Translations under genes and position numbers: made by a program
Notes under the pieces: model-generated
Told to the model about the DNA's origin: nothing
Databases searched by the model: none
Seen by the model: the letters and a program-made list of their open reading frames with translations, nothing else
Shown: positions 46,523 to 55,734 of the stretch, piece after piece
How positions within the stretch are numbered: position 1 is the stretch's first letter
How the letters are laid out: each line of letters begins with the position of its first letter
Assembly: GCF_002591895.1 (NCBI RefSeq)
Contig: NZ_NISX01000011.1
Coordinates: forward strand, 91,730-155,729
From: Lacimicrobium alkaliphilum
GTDB lineage: Bacteria; Pseudomonadota; Gammaproteobacteria; Enterobacterales; Alteromonadaceae
DNA: 64,000 nucleotides
Direction of reading: 5' to 3'

Positions 46523-48366
46523 TGGAAACAATACGTTTAACCGCTTCTCAGGCACTTATCCGCTATCTGGCGCAGCAATTTATCGACATCGATGGTCAGC
46601 AGACTCCGCTTTTCGGCGGTGCATTTGCCATCTTTGGTCATGGCAATGTCGCCGGTGTTGGCGAGGCGTTGTATAAGCACAAAGACGAATTCCCCACTTA
46701 CAGGGCTCATAATGAACAGGGCATGGCTCATAGCGCAATAGCATTTGCCAAACAACAGAAACGCCAGCGCATGATGATGTGTACCACGTCTATTGGTCCC
46801 GGTGCGCTCAATATGGTAACCGCGGCCGGTCTTGCTCACGCCAACCGGTTGCCGGTTCTGTTTGTGGTTGGAGATACCTTTGCCAACAGAACACCGGATC
46901 CGGTCCTGCAGCAAATCGAGTGCTTCGGCGATCCCACTATATCGGTAAACGACTGCTTCAAGCCTGTAAGCCGCTACTTCGATCGTTTTGTCCGCCCTGA
47001 ACAGCTAATAACCAGCTTACCGATGGCCATTCAGACCCTGTTGGATCCTGCAAACTGTGGCCCGGTTACACTGGCGTTTCCACAGGATGTACAGGCAGAG
47101 GCCTATGACTTTCCTGTCAGCCTGTTTGCTGAAACCGTACATAAGATTCGCCGGCCCGGAATAGAGGCAGCAGAGTTAGCTCATACGCTTGAATTGCTGA
47201 GTAAATCACAACGCCCGCTGATCATTGCAGGTGGAGGTGTACAGTATTCCCGCGCCACAGACGTACTCAGTGAATTCGCCGAATCCTTTGGCATTCCGGT
47301 GGCGGAAACCCAGGCGGGTAAAGGTAGCCTACCCTGGAACCACCCCATGTCAGTAGGGGCAATTGGTGTTACAGGCACGACAGCGGCAAATCAGTTGGCC
47401 AGAGAAGCGGATCTTATTCTGGCCATTGGCTCCCGGCTGCAGGACTTCACCACACAGTCACGAACGTTCATTGACGCAACCAAGCCGATTATCCAGATAA
47501 ATGTGGGGCACAGCGACGCGGTTAAGCACGGCGCCCACCCTTTTCACGGAGATGCGAAGACGGCGATTGAATCTTTGCATGCTGCGCTGTGCAGCAAAAG
47601 GGACGTTAACTCTGGCTGGACAGACAGGATCGCCACTTTAAACCAGCAATGGCATGGGACATATGATGAGGTTACCCGCCCGCCCGAAAAAGGTCTGCCG
47701 AGTGATGCACAGGTGCTGGGCGCACTTAAACGTCGAACAGAACCCACCGATGTTATCGTCTGTGCTGCCGGTGGTCTCCCTGGCGAGCTGCATAAGTTGT
47801 GGCGTTGTGATGACATCAGCAGCTATCACGTGGAGTACGGGTTTTCCTGTATGGGCTATGAAGTTGCCGGAGGCCTCGGGGTCAAACTGGCCGACAGACA
47901 CAGAGAAGTCTTCGTCGTTGTAGGAGACGGTTCGTACATGATGATGAATTCTGAACTGGCAACCTCTGTCATGCTGGGCGCAAAAGTCATTGTTATTTTG
48001 TTGGACAATCGCGGGTTTGGTTGTATCAACCGTCTCCAGAAAGCCACCGGTAACAAGCCCTTTAATAACCTGTTTAACGACTGTCTTTCACAACAGGGCG
48101 CACCCGCTATCGATTTCGCTGCCCATGCCAGATCAATGGGTGCCGATTCTGAAAAAGTCTCCACCATCGACGAGCTGGAACAGGCAATAGTCCGGGCCAG
48201 AAAAGCCACTAACAGCTATTTGATTGCCATCGACACCGACCCGGACATCTCCACACCAAATGGCGACGCCTGGTGGGATGTCGCGATTCCGCAGGTGTCC
48301 GACGTTAACGAAGTGAAGAGTGCGCAGAAAATGTACCTGCAAGCTAAAAGCAAGCAACCGTACTAA
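46522..48366 (+). CDS. iolD: 3D-(3,5/4)-trihydroxycyclohexane-1,2-dione hydrolase IolD
   Basis: A 614-aa thiamine-diphosphate enzyme that opens the ring of the diketone formed by IolE. The N-terminal Pyr domain has the catalytic Glu region H-N-E-Q-G-M-A-H; the C-terminal PP domain has G-D-G-S-Y-M-M-M-N-S-E and the metal-binding D-N-R-G-F-G. Length agrees with the family. Overlaps iolC at the TAATG junction and precedes iolE by 42 bases. Confidence 0.95.
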   Translation: METIRLTASQALIRYLAQQFIDIDGQQTPLFGGAFAIFGHGNVAGVGEALYKHKDEFPTYRAHNEQGMAHSAIAFAKQQKRQRMMMCTTSIGPGALNMVTAAGLAHANRLPVLFVVGDTFANRTPDPVLQQIECFGDPTISVNDCFKPVSRYFDRFVRPEQLITSLPMAIQTLLDPANCGPVTLAFPQDVQAEAYDFPVSLFAETVHKIRRPGIEAAELAHTLELLSKSQRPLIIAGGGVQYSRATDVLSEFAESFGIPVAETQAGKGSLPWNHPMSVGAIGVTGTTAANQLAREADLILAIGSRLQDFTTQSRTFIDATKPIIQINVGHSDAVKHGAHPFHGDAKTAIESLHAALCSKRDVNSGWTDRIATLNQQWHGTYDEVTRPPEKGLPSDAQVLGALKRRTEPTDVIVCAAGGLPGELHKLWRCDDISSYHVEYGFSCMGYEVAGGLGVKLADRHREVFVVVGDGSYMMMNSELATSVMLGAKVIVILLDNRGFGCINRLQKATGNKPFNNLFNDCLSQQGAPAIDFAAHARSMGADSEKVSTIDELEQAIVRARKATNSYLIAIDTDPDISTPNGDAWWDVAIPQVSDVNEVKSAQKMYLQAKSKQPY

Positions 48367-48408
48367 TACCCGATATGGCCCTGAATATAATTTAACGGAA
48401 AACGCCTG

Positions 48409-49308
48409 ATGACGATAAAAATTGGAATAAACCCTCTTACCTGGACAAACGATGACTTACCTTCTCTGGGTGCCGAAACGCCCTTGTCCACCTGTCTGCG
48501 AGAAGGAAAACAGGCGGGCTACGCCGGATTCGAGCTGGGAAACAAATTTCCCAGAGAAAGCGAAGCCCTCAATGCGGTATTAGCAGAACATGAGTTACAG
48601 CTTGTGTCTGGCTGGTACAGCGGCAAACTGCTTTCACAATCGGTTGAGCAGGAATTAGCCGATATCGAAGCACATTTACAGTTACTCAGGCAGGGCGGCG
48701 CCAACGTTATGGTTTACTGTGAAGTAACCGACTGTATTCATGGTCGCCAGGATATCCCAGTCAGCCGCAGGCCAAAACTAAAGCCAGAACAGTGGTCGTC
48801 TTTTGGACAGCGGCTGACACAAGTCGCTGATTACTGTCTGTCGCAGGGTGTGCAGCTGGCTTACCATCATCATATGGGAACAGTGGTCCAAAGCGAGTCA
48901 GATGTTGATCTGCTGATGAAGCATACCGGCCCTGCTCTGGGGTTGTTACTGGACAGCGGCCACATTACCTATGCGGGCGGCAATCCGGTGAATCTGATAA
49001 AAAAATACGCTAACAGAATCAATCATGTTCATGCTAAAGATATCAGAAAGAACATATTGGACGATGCCAGAAACCGTCAGCTGAGTTTCCTTGATGCCGT
49101 GTTAAACGGCGTGTTTACTGTACCAGGCGATGGTTGTATCGATTACACGGCGATTTTTAACGCACTCAAAGAATGTGAGTATCAGGGCTGGATTGTCGTT
49201 GAAGCCGAACAGGATCCGTCCATTGCTCATCCTCTTACTTATGCAACGCTCGGTTTCAAAAACCTGGTTAACACCGCGCGCCAGACTGGCCTCTCGATTG
49301 AATTCTAA
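48409..49308 (+). CDS. iolE: myo-Inosose-2 dehydratase IolE
   Basis: A 299-aa TIM-barrel dehydratase of the xylose-isomerase-like superfamily: G-I-N-P-L-T-W-T-N-D-D at the N-terminus, A-Y-H-H-H-M-G-T-V near 150, D-S-G-H near 182 and V-E-A-E-Q-D-P near 265. It converts 2-keto-myo-inositol to the diketone used by IolD. Last of the tight iolC-iolD-iolE set; 135 bp separate it from the phytase gene. Confidence 0.95.
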   Translation: MTIKIGINPLTWTNDDLPSLGAETPLSTCLREGKQAGYAGFELGNKFPRESEALNAVLAEHELQLVSGWYSGKLLSQSVEQELADIEAHLQLLRQGGANVMVYCEVTDCIHGRQDIPVSRRPKLKPEQWSSFGQRLTQVADYCLSQGVQLAYHHHMGTVVQSESDVDLLMKHTGPALGLLLDSGHITYAGGNPVNLIKKYANRINHVHAKDIRKNILDDARNRQLSFLDAVLNGVFTVPGDGCIDYTAIFNALKECEYQGWIVVEAEQDPSIAHPLTYATLGFKNLVNTARQTGLSIEF

Positions 49309-49443
49309 GGCACTGTTTAAAGTGGAGTTATTTCTTTTTTATCCGTGCCCCATCAAAGATTAACTTTGTTTAATTTTCTGTCAACGGGGAGTTTACCAGC
49401 ACCGGGGTAAGCTAAGCGCACTACATCAAAAAAGAGAGCCATT

Positions 49444-50805
49444 ATGTTTACATTAAAATCCGTATCACATTCCATTTTAGCCATCAGCTGCCTATTACCC
49501 GCCACGGTTTACGCCGATACCCGCAATGAAATAGCCGAAGTCACCCCGGTTGTTGAAACCCGCGACCACTTCGATGACCTCAAAGGTAAATATACCGACG
49601 TTGACGATCCTGCTATCTGGATCCACCCCACTACAAAAGCGAATAGTCTGGTGATCACCACGCTGAAACAAGGTGGATTAGATATATACGATCTGGATGG
49701 CAACCTGATGCAATTTATCAAACCCGCCCCGGCCCCGGGCTGCGAACCAGGATCATTTGACTGTAACAACAAAGGCGGACGATTCAACAATGTCGATATC
49801 ATCTATGACTTTGATCTGAATGGTAAAAAAACGGATATTGCCATCGCATCCGACAGAGGGCTGGATAAACTGGCAATCTATACAATTGATATCAGCGCCG
49901 ATGGCCAGGCGGTATTAAACGATGTCACCGACACTGACGTTCCCTTATTGTTTACCCGCAATCAGAAAGAGGTTAACGAGGGCAGTACCGCCTACGGGCT
50001 GACCGCCATACAGACTGACAAACCTATGGCATTTGTCACGCAAAACGCAACGACCCGCGTAGAGCAAGTGGAGCTGTTTGATACCGACAACGGCCACATT
50101 GGCTACCGGAAAATGGCCACCATGACCTTCCCACACACTTTCCCGATGGATGACGGCAGTGAGTGGACACCGTGCTCGGACGATGATGGTGAACGTCCTC
50201 ATTTTGAGGGCATGGTCGCAGACCCTGAACACAATGCGCTCTACCTGGCTCAGGAAGACGTGGGCATTTGGCGGGTTAAGCTGGATAACCCCACACAACA
50301 ATCCAGCTGGAATCTGTTTGCCCGGGTAAGAAAGTTCGGCGTTCCCTACTCCCGGACCTGGCTACCCGGGGAAGAAGAATACGCATGCGACTTTAACTTC
50401 AGCAAAGGTAAGGAGCAACAGCGTCACAATCTCTGGGAGGATGTAGAAGGTCTGACCCTGTATAACGCCGGAGACGGCAAAGGTTATATTCTGGCATCCA
50501 GTCAGGGCAACAACACCTTCGCGCTTTACGACAGAGAGGACCAGAACGACTTCGTTGATTCATTTACCGTGGCGGGTGGCGATATCGACGCAGTTGAGGA
50601 GACTGACGGGCTGATGGTGGTGAATGTTAATCTGGGCGCAAAATACCCTCAGGGCTTGCTGGTGATGCAGGACGGGCAAAACATCTACAACCAGGCTCAG
50701 AAAGGCGCTGAGCGCGAAAGCTCCAACTTTAAGTATGTATCCTGGAAAGATGTGGCAGAAAAGCTGAATCTGAACGTCAGTACCAAAGATATGACGCGCC
50801 ACTAA
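49444..50805 (+). CDS. Beta-propeller phytase
   Basis: A 453-aa exported phytase. A signal peptide (cleaved near V-Y-A-D) is followed by the propeller with calcium and substrate residues in D-D-P-A-I-W, N-N-V-D-I, A-S-D-R-G-L-D, Y-L-A-Q-E-D-V-G-I-W, E-D-V-E-G-L and A-S-S-Q-G. These enzymes remove phosphate from phytate (inositol hexakisphosphate) outside the cytoplasm. Its place between iolE and iolA suggests that phytate is the natural source of inositol for this locus, with the broken inositol monophosphatase as a former later step. Confidence 0.93.
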   Translation: MFTLKSVSHSILAISCLLPATVYADTRNEIAEVTPVVETRDHFDDLKGKYTDVDDPAIWIHPTTKANSLVITTLKQGGLDIYDLDGNLMQFIKPAPAPGCEPGSFDCNNKGGRFNNVDIIYDFDLNGKKTDIAIASDRGLDKLAIYTIDISADGQAVLNDVTDTDVPLLFTRNQKEVNEGSTAYGLTAIQTDKPMAFVTQNATTRVEQVELFDTDNGHIGYRKMATMTFPHTFPMDDGSEWTPCSDDDGERPHFEGMVADPEHNALYLAQEDVGIWRVKLDNPTQQSSWNLFARVRKFGVPYSRTWLPGEEEYACDFNFSKGKEQQRHNLWEDVEGLTLYNAGDGKGYILASSQGNNTFALYDREDQNDFVDSFTVAGGDIDAVEETDGLMVVNVNLGAKYPQGLLVMQDGQNIYNQAQKGAERESSNFKYVSWKDVAEKLNLNVSTKDMTRH

Positions 50806-50830
50806 ACCTCCCACTGCCAGATAACCATTC

Positions 50831-50860
50831 AGGCGCCATAGATGTCTGTCTATGGCGCCT
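50831..50860 (+). terminator. Hairpin after the phytase gene
   Basis: A perfect 11-bp inverted repeat (AGGCGCCATAG at 50831-50841 with its complement at 50850-50860) lies 25 bases after the stop. The T-run is poor, so termination may be partial. Confidence 0.6.
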
Positions 50861-50903
50861 TCATGTTACGAATTGATTTATTTTTTCTATTTTTGTATAT
50901 TGT

Positions 50904-50917
50904 AGAATATATTTTCC
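50904..50917. promoter_or_regulatory. Candidate IolR operator 3, upstream of mmsA/iolA
   Basis: AGAATATATTTTCC fits GGAA-N6-TTCC with one mismatch, complementary in position to the changes at 42773 and 43059. It lies 75 bp upstream of the mmsA start in an AT-rich promoter region. Confidence 0.5.
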
Positions 50918-50992
50918 AATATTGAGGCTGATATTGCCTCAGGAACAATGAATCAGAACCCAGACAAATCTGACTATACACAGAGGTAATGC

Positions 50993-52495
50993 ATGAAAAG
51001 ACTAGGCAACTACATCAATGGAAAACAGGTAACAAGCGAAAGCAGGAATGTCGGTCAGGTTTTCGACCCTGCAACCGGTGAACCGAGCCTTGAAGTCGTT
51101 TTATCGACGGCTGAAGAAACCGAAACGGCCATCACTGCTGCGGAACAAGCGCTTCCGGCGTGGAGTGCAACAACACCGCTAAACAGGGCCCGTATTATGT
51201 TTCGCTTTAAAGCCTTGTTGGAACAAAACCTGGATCATTTAGCCAGGCTCATTACTCAGGAGCACGGAAAAGTTCTCTCTGATGCCAGGGGCGAGCTGAC
51301 CCGCGGCATTGAAGTTGTTGAGTTTGCCTGTGGTATTCCACACTTACTGAAAGGCGAGCACTCTCTAAATGTTGGCCGCGGTGTGGACAGTTTTTCTCTG
51401 ATGCAGCCAGTGGGAGTGTGTGCCGGAATATCTCCTTTTAACTTCCCTGCAATGGTGCCATTGTGGATGTTTCCCATTGCCCTGGCATGTGGCAACACCT
51501 TCGTAATGAAACCCTCAGAAAAAGATCCCAGTGTATTGATGGAGATCGCCCGGTTGCTGAGTGAAGCGGGCCTGCCAGATGGTGTGTTTAATGTGATAAA
51601 CGGCAACAAAGAATCTGTCGATACCCTGTTGCATGATCCCAGAGTGCAGGCCGTCAGCTTTGTGGGCTCCACGCCCATTGCTGAATACATTTATAAAACG
51701 GGTTGCGCAAACGGCAAACGGGTTCAGGCGCTGGGCGGAGCGAAGAACCATATGCTGGTGATGCCCGATGCACAGCCCGAGCAAGCGGTGTCGGCCTTGA
51801 TGGGGGCAGCCTATGGCTCAGCAGGTGAGCGATGTATGGCCATATCGGTGGCGGTATGTGTGGGCGACCAGACAGCAGACGCTTTAATCAAAGCGATAAA
51901 GTCAGAAATCGCGTCGATGCGCGTAGGGCCCGGCCTGGGCGCTGATGAAGAACCCGATATGGGACCGCTGATCAGTAAAGAACATGCGCAGAAGGTACGT
52001 GCCTACATTGATAGCGGTGTTGAAGAGGGCGCCAGCCTGTTGGTTGATGGCAGAACCTTTACCGTAGAGCAACATGAAAAAGGTTACTTCGTGGGCCCTA
52101 CCCTGTTTGATGATGTGAAACCGGGCATGCGTATTTACCAGGAAGAAATATTTGGCCCGGTACTTTCAGTGGTCAGGGTTGAGACCTATCAGGAAGCCGT
52201 TGATTTAATCAATGCCCATGAATATGGCAACGGCACCTCGATATTCACTCAAAACGGTGAAAGTGCCAGACAGTTTTGCGAACACATTCAGGTGGGAATG
52301 GTTGGGGTCAATATCCCAATACCGGTACCGATGGCGTTTCACAGCTTTGGCGGCTGGAAAAGATCTGTTTTTGGCCCCCTGAACATGCACGGAAACGATG
52401 GTGTCAGGTTTTATACCAAGATGAAGACTGTTACAGCCAGATGGCCCAAAGGTGGCCTGGTTAGCAGCAGCTTCTCCATGCCCACGATGAAATAG
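50993..52495 (+). CDS. mmsA: Methylmalonate-semialdehyde dehydrogenase (IolA/MmsA)
   Basis: A 500-aa CoA-acylating aldehyde dehydrogenase. The segments I-S-P-F-N-F-P-A-M-V-P-L-W and M-K-P-S-E-K-D-P are those of the MmsA subgroup; the catalytic Cys is C281 in G-E-R-C-M-A. It oxidises malonic or methylmalonic semialdehyde to acetyl- or propionyl-CoA, the last step of inositol catabolism, and also serves valine breakdown. Context and a candidate IolR box favour the inositol role. Confidence 0.95.
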   Translation: MKRLGNYINGKQVTSESRNVGQVFDPATGEPSLEVVLSTAEETETAITAAEQALPAWSATTPLNRARIMFRFKALLEQNLDHLARLITQEHGKVLSDARGELTRGIEVVEFACGIPHLLKGEHSLNVGRGVDSFSLMQPVGVCAGISPFNFPAMVPLWMFPIALACGNTFVMKPSEKDPSVLMEIARLLSEAGLPDGVFNVINGNKESVDTLLHDPRVQAVSFVGSTPIAEYIYKTGCANGKRVQALGGAKNHMLVMPDAQPEQAVSALMGAAYGSAGERCMAISVAVCVGDQTADALIKAIKSEIASMRVGPGLGADEEPDMGPLISKEHAQKVRAYIDSGVEEGASLLVDGRTFTVEQHEKGYFVGPTLFDDVKPGMRIYQEEIFGPVLSVVRVETYQEAVDLINAHEYGNGTSIFTQNGESARQFCEHIQVGMVGVNIPIPVPMAFHSFGGWKRSVFGPLNMHGNDGVRFYTKMKTVTARWPKGGLVSSSFSMPTMK

Positions 52496-52498
52496 CGA

Positions 52499-52526
52499 AG
52501 CAGATCAAAAAAATCTGCTGGTTTTT
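52499..52526 (+). terminator. Terminator-like hairpin after mmsA
   Basis: Seven-base arms (AGCAGAT at 52499-52505, ATCTGCT at 52513-52519) are followed by GG and five T. It is short and probably weak, so the following BNR gene could be partly cotranscribed. Confidence 0.65.
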
Positions 52527-52562
52527 GTCCTGGATCATACCGAAAATCGAGAGAATAAAACG

Positions 52563-54902
52563 ATGATTAAAAAGAATATCAAACCCATTAGTGGCCTCTC
52601 ACAGCCCTCTGTTCGCTTAGCGCTGGCCCTCGCCGCTATCGCGACCATAAGCAGTGGTTGTTCGCGCAATGAGCAAAGCAACGCGGATTCGACCAGTATT
52701 GGCACCGAAGTCAGGCAAACAGCCTTTCGCATACGCGCCGATGCTGATGCAGCGCTCAATTCCGACTCTGGGTGGGCTGCCGCCACAAACCAGAATGCCA
52801 CAATTGACGTAGACAGCCCGTTCCGGGTTCGTTTCGAAGTGGAGTCTGTATCTGAAGCCCAACAGCAACACGCGTTTAGCCTGGAATACAAATATAACGA
52901 TGGTTTATGGCAACCTTTGCTTGCTGAGGACTTTCCCTACCCCATCAAAGATTATGCACTGGAATTCTCAGACAGTAATGCTGCTGACGCCCGCAACAGA
53001 TTTAACATCATCAACGGCGATAACGCAGACTTCATCCCTGATTCCGAAGACAACAGCCATTATCTGAAGGTCAAAGCCGCAGACCAGCCGTTGCTGGCAT
53101 TAGGCCGCTACGATACACGCTGGGAAGCGGTAGAGTACGGTGCGCTGTTACGCCTTTCTGAAGGCAACACAGCCGGTGTCGTGTTTGGTTATCACGACGC
53201 GCAGAATTACCTGCGCGTAGACGCCAGCGCCGGCGGTGACATTAATCTGGTTAAAGTTGCCGGCGGTGCCGAGTCAGTCATATCGTCACAACCCTTCGCG
53301 GTTAAGACTGGTCAATGGATCCAGATAAAAATTGCTCGCCAGGGCAGCAATGTTGAAGTGGAGTATGAATGGGATGATATTGTTCAGGGCCTTTCATTCA
53401 GCACAGATACTGCTGAGCAAATTCCCGACTCCAGAATGGGGCTGTATTTGCCTGCGGGAAATAGCGCTGACATTGAGACGTTTGAGGTCGAAGGGCAAAC
53501 GGCCTCACCCAGAGTAAGTATTATCGCCAGCCAGCACTTTGATTATGGCGACCCGACTGAGGATCTGATCGACAACTCTGCATTACCTTTCCGTGAAGGA
53601 AGTGGTATCAGCTATGGTGATACCACACCCGGCTGGTCGGCATCAAAAGAACACGGAGAGTGGGAATTTCCCATTGTGATCCGCTACTTTTCAGACGGTG
53701 CCAATCGCAACCTGACAGGCGATACGTTCGCTTTCCGGTTAACGGATGCTTCGGGCGAGCCACTTACTGGCGCTGCAACCCCCACCATTACGGCTAACGT
53801 TCCCGATGGGCATATTGGTGGCACATTTGTTGAGACACCTGTTCGGATAGGGCCATGGGAGGCCAGCAACGGCGATCTTTATGTACTGATGGAGCCGTCG
53901 GAAACCGACAATATGATGATGATGGTTAAATCTGAAGATGGCGGCAAGTCCTGGTTTGAAGCCGATGGTGACAATCGTCCACAAACCGGTGATCTGGAAG
54001 GGGTTGCGCAGACAAAATCGGGCAACCGTATCCATACACTTCATCAGACTTCAGAGCATGTTTTTTACCACTTGTTCCGTACCTCGGACCACCCTGAAAA
54101 ACCAGACACCTGGGCGATAACCGATGAACAGCTTGCGTCACCCGTAGAACCGCCGACGCAAATGTCTGATCTGGCGGTTCGTTCAGACGGCAGCGTAGTG
54201 GGTGTATACGCTACACTGGAAAAGCTGCTGTATAAAATCCGTACGCCGGACGGCACCTGGGGTAAACAAAGCATTGTAGATGCGGATCTTAACCCGGCAC
54301 TCTCAGGACCGATGGTGGTTCTGGGCAAAGACGATGTGGTTCACTTCGCCTACACCGGCACTGACGGAACGGCGTGGTATCGCCGGATTCTGCCTGACGG
54401 AACGCTCAGCCAACGTCAGAAGGTTGCCTCCGATACCGGCACCGACGTAGAAACCAATGGTGCAATACTGCCACTGGTATACCTGCCGCAATCAGACACC
54501 GTAACCATGGTTTATCGCCTGTCAAATGGTGAGCTGTGGGAGCGCACAGCCAACAGTGCGGGGGAATTGTCGGACGCCAGACAGGTAACGTCACATGCCG
54601 TTGTCACTAACGCGGCCGACTCAGAACAGGTGGGCGCCGATGCGGTTGGCTTCGGTTCAGATGTGCATGTACTTTATATCGAACAGGCAAGCGGCCGCAT
54701 CTATTACACCTATCGGGACGATAGCGGTAACTGGCACCAGCCTGAGCTTCAAGTAGAAGGTGTCAATGCATTGTGGGTTCGCGGACAAATCATTAAACGT
54801 ACCAACAGTGGCGCCGTCTACGGTTACGTTTACGACGCTGGTTCTTATGGTGGTTCGGGTATGAACAAGTACAGCGAAGTCGTCTTACCTGCCTCAGATT
54901 AG
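52563..54902 (+). CDS. BNR/sialidase-like propeller lipoprotein with jelly-roll domain
   Basis: A 779-aa exported protein whose signal ends S-S-G-C, a likely lipoprotein site. After a first beta-rich region (about 55-140) comes a jelly-roll, LamG/DUF1080-like domain (about 150-310: G-R-Y-D-T-R-W, D-A-Q-N-Y-L-R-V) and a BNR-4-type propeller (about 380-779: S-E-D-G-G-K-S-W Asp-box at about 458-466, repeated T-D-G-T-A-W-Y and Y-T-Y-R-D-D units). It could be a glycan or phytate-complex binding or cleaving protein; no catalytic set could be named. It lies 67 bases after mmsA. Confidence 0.75.
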   Translation: MIKKNIKPISGLSQPSVRLALALAAIATISSGCSRNEQSNADSTSIGTEVRQTAFRIRADADAALNSDSGWAAATNQNATIDVDSPFRVRFEVESVSEAQQQHAFSLEYKYNDGLWQPLLAEDFPYPIKDYALEFSDSNAADARNRFNIINGDNADFIPDSEDNSHYLKVKAADQPLLALGRYDTRWEAVEYGALLRLSEGNTAGVVFGYHDAQNYLRVDASAGGDINLVKVAGGAESVISSQPFAVKTGQWIQIKIARQGSNVEVEYEWDDIVQGLSFSTDTAEQIPDSRMGLYLPAGNSADIETFEVEGQTASPRVSIIASQHFDYGDPTEDLIDNSALPFREGSGISYGDTTPGWSASKEHGEWEFPIVIRYFSDGANRNLTGDTFAFRLTDASGEPLTGAATPTITANVPDGHIGGTFVETPVRIGPWEASNGDLYVLMEPSETDNMMMMVKSEDGGKSWFEADGDNRPQTGDLEGVAQTKSGNRIHTLHQTSEHVFYHLFRTSDHPEKPDTWAITDEQLASPVEPPTQMSDLAVRSDGSVVGVYATLEKLLYKIRTPDGTWGKQSIVDADLNPALSGPMVVLGKDDVVHFAYTGTDGTAWYRRILPDGTLSQRQKVASDTGTDVETNGAILPLVYLPQSDTVTMVYRLSNGELWERTANSAGELSDARQVTSHAVVTNAADSEQVGADAVGFGSDVHVLYIEQASGRIYYTYRDDSGNWHQPELQVEGVNALWVRGQIIKRTNSGAVYGYVYDAGSYGGSGMNKYSEVVLPASD

Positions 54903-54959
54903 TTGCATTAAGAATGCTCAGGGACGAGCTTCTGCACCTTCATCCTGATCCTGAAAAAG

Positions 54960-55232
54960 GTGCTGGGTGAAGACACCGACGTGCTTAAACAATACTCTCC
55001 GATTAACCATGTGGATAAAATCAAAGCCAGAGTGATGTTAATTCATGGTGCTCAGGATAAACGCACCCCTGAAGTGAGTGCGCAGAAACTCCAGGATAAA
55101 CTCAAACAAGCGGGTAATGCCCCTGTTTATCTGCGTTTTCGTCAAAGTGGCCATGGCGTTTATGACGAAACCAGCCGGTCCGAGCTTTACGAGGGCCTGC
55201 TGGCATTTTTAGGCGAGCATATTGGCGTATAA
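54960..55232 (+). pseudogene. S9 (prolyl oligopeptidase) family peptidase, C-terminal remnant
   Basis: About 90 residues match the end of S9 peptidases: S-P-I-N-H-V-D-K-I-K-A, M-L-I-H-G-A-Q-D (catalytic Asp) and R-F-R-Q-S-G-H-G-V-Y-D (catalytic His). The serine-bearing part and propeller are missing, and the frame closes upstream at 54909. A leftover of a deletion. Confidence 0.85.
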
Positions 55233-55256
55233 AACCTGAGTCAGAGCTGGCCTTAA

Positions 55257-55278
55257 TGTGCCTGCTTAAGCAGGCACA
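55257..55278. other. Palindrome after the S9 remnant
   Basis: TGTGCCTGC, TTAA, GCAGGCACA form a perfect 9-bp stem with a four-base loop. No T-run follows on either strand. It could be the old terminator of the S9 gene. Confidence 0.5.
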
Positions 55279-55383
55279 CTATATAAAACTCACCCAACTG
55301 CACTACTGCGTCAAACAGCAAAAAGTCTCAACGTGTTACCTGTGGTGACTAGTCTTATGGCCGTATCAAATAAAGTGACATCA

Positions 55384-55734
55384 CTAAACCAAGGCCATTC
55401 TTGCCACAACAATCACCAGGCCGTACAACGTCACGCCTGCCACCACTGGCCAGCCTAAGGATTTAGTCCACAGCCAGGCCATCAGTGCCGCCATAGCGCC
55501 CAGCGCTGTGGCCAGCCATTCCGCGATACCGGGCGTACCCGGCACCAGAGACACCCCCAGCATGGCGGCAATCATTAACGGGCCAAGCACGCTCTGCCAG
55601 TCAGGGATCGCCGCGAGCCCTTCTTTGCTCTGCTGCTTCAGCAAATGGCGCTGCATCCACAAAAGTGGCAATAAACGCATCAGTAAGGTTCCTGTACTTG
55701 CCAGCAACAGGGTTAACCACCAGTTATTATCCAC
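55384..55734 (-). CDS. azlD: AzlD-type branched-chain amino acid exporter subunit
   Basis: A membrane protein of about 116 aa with four hydrophobic segments, small partner of AzlC in exporting branched-chain or related amino acids. The frame is open to 55788, but an AGGAGG ribosome-binding site stands eight bases before a GTG at 55734, which gives the usual family length. It overlaps the end of azlC by eight bases, as is typical. Confidence 0.88.
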   Translation of the reverse strand: MDNNWWLTLLLASTGTLLMRLLPLLWMQRHLLKQQSKEGLAAIPDWQSVLGPLMIAAMLGVSLVPGTPGIAEWLATALGAMAALMAWLWTKSLGWPVVAGVTLYGLVIVVARMALV

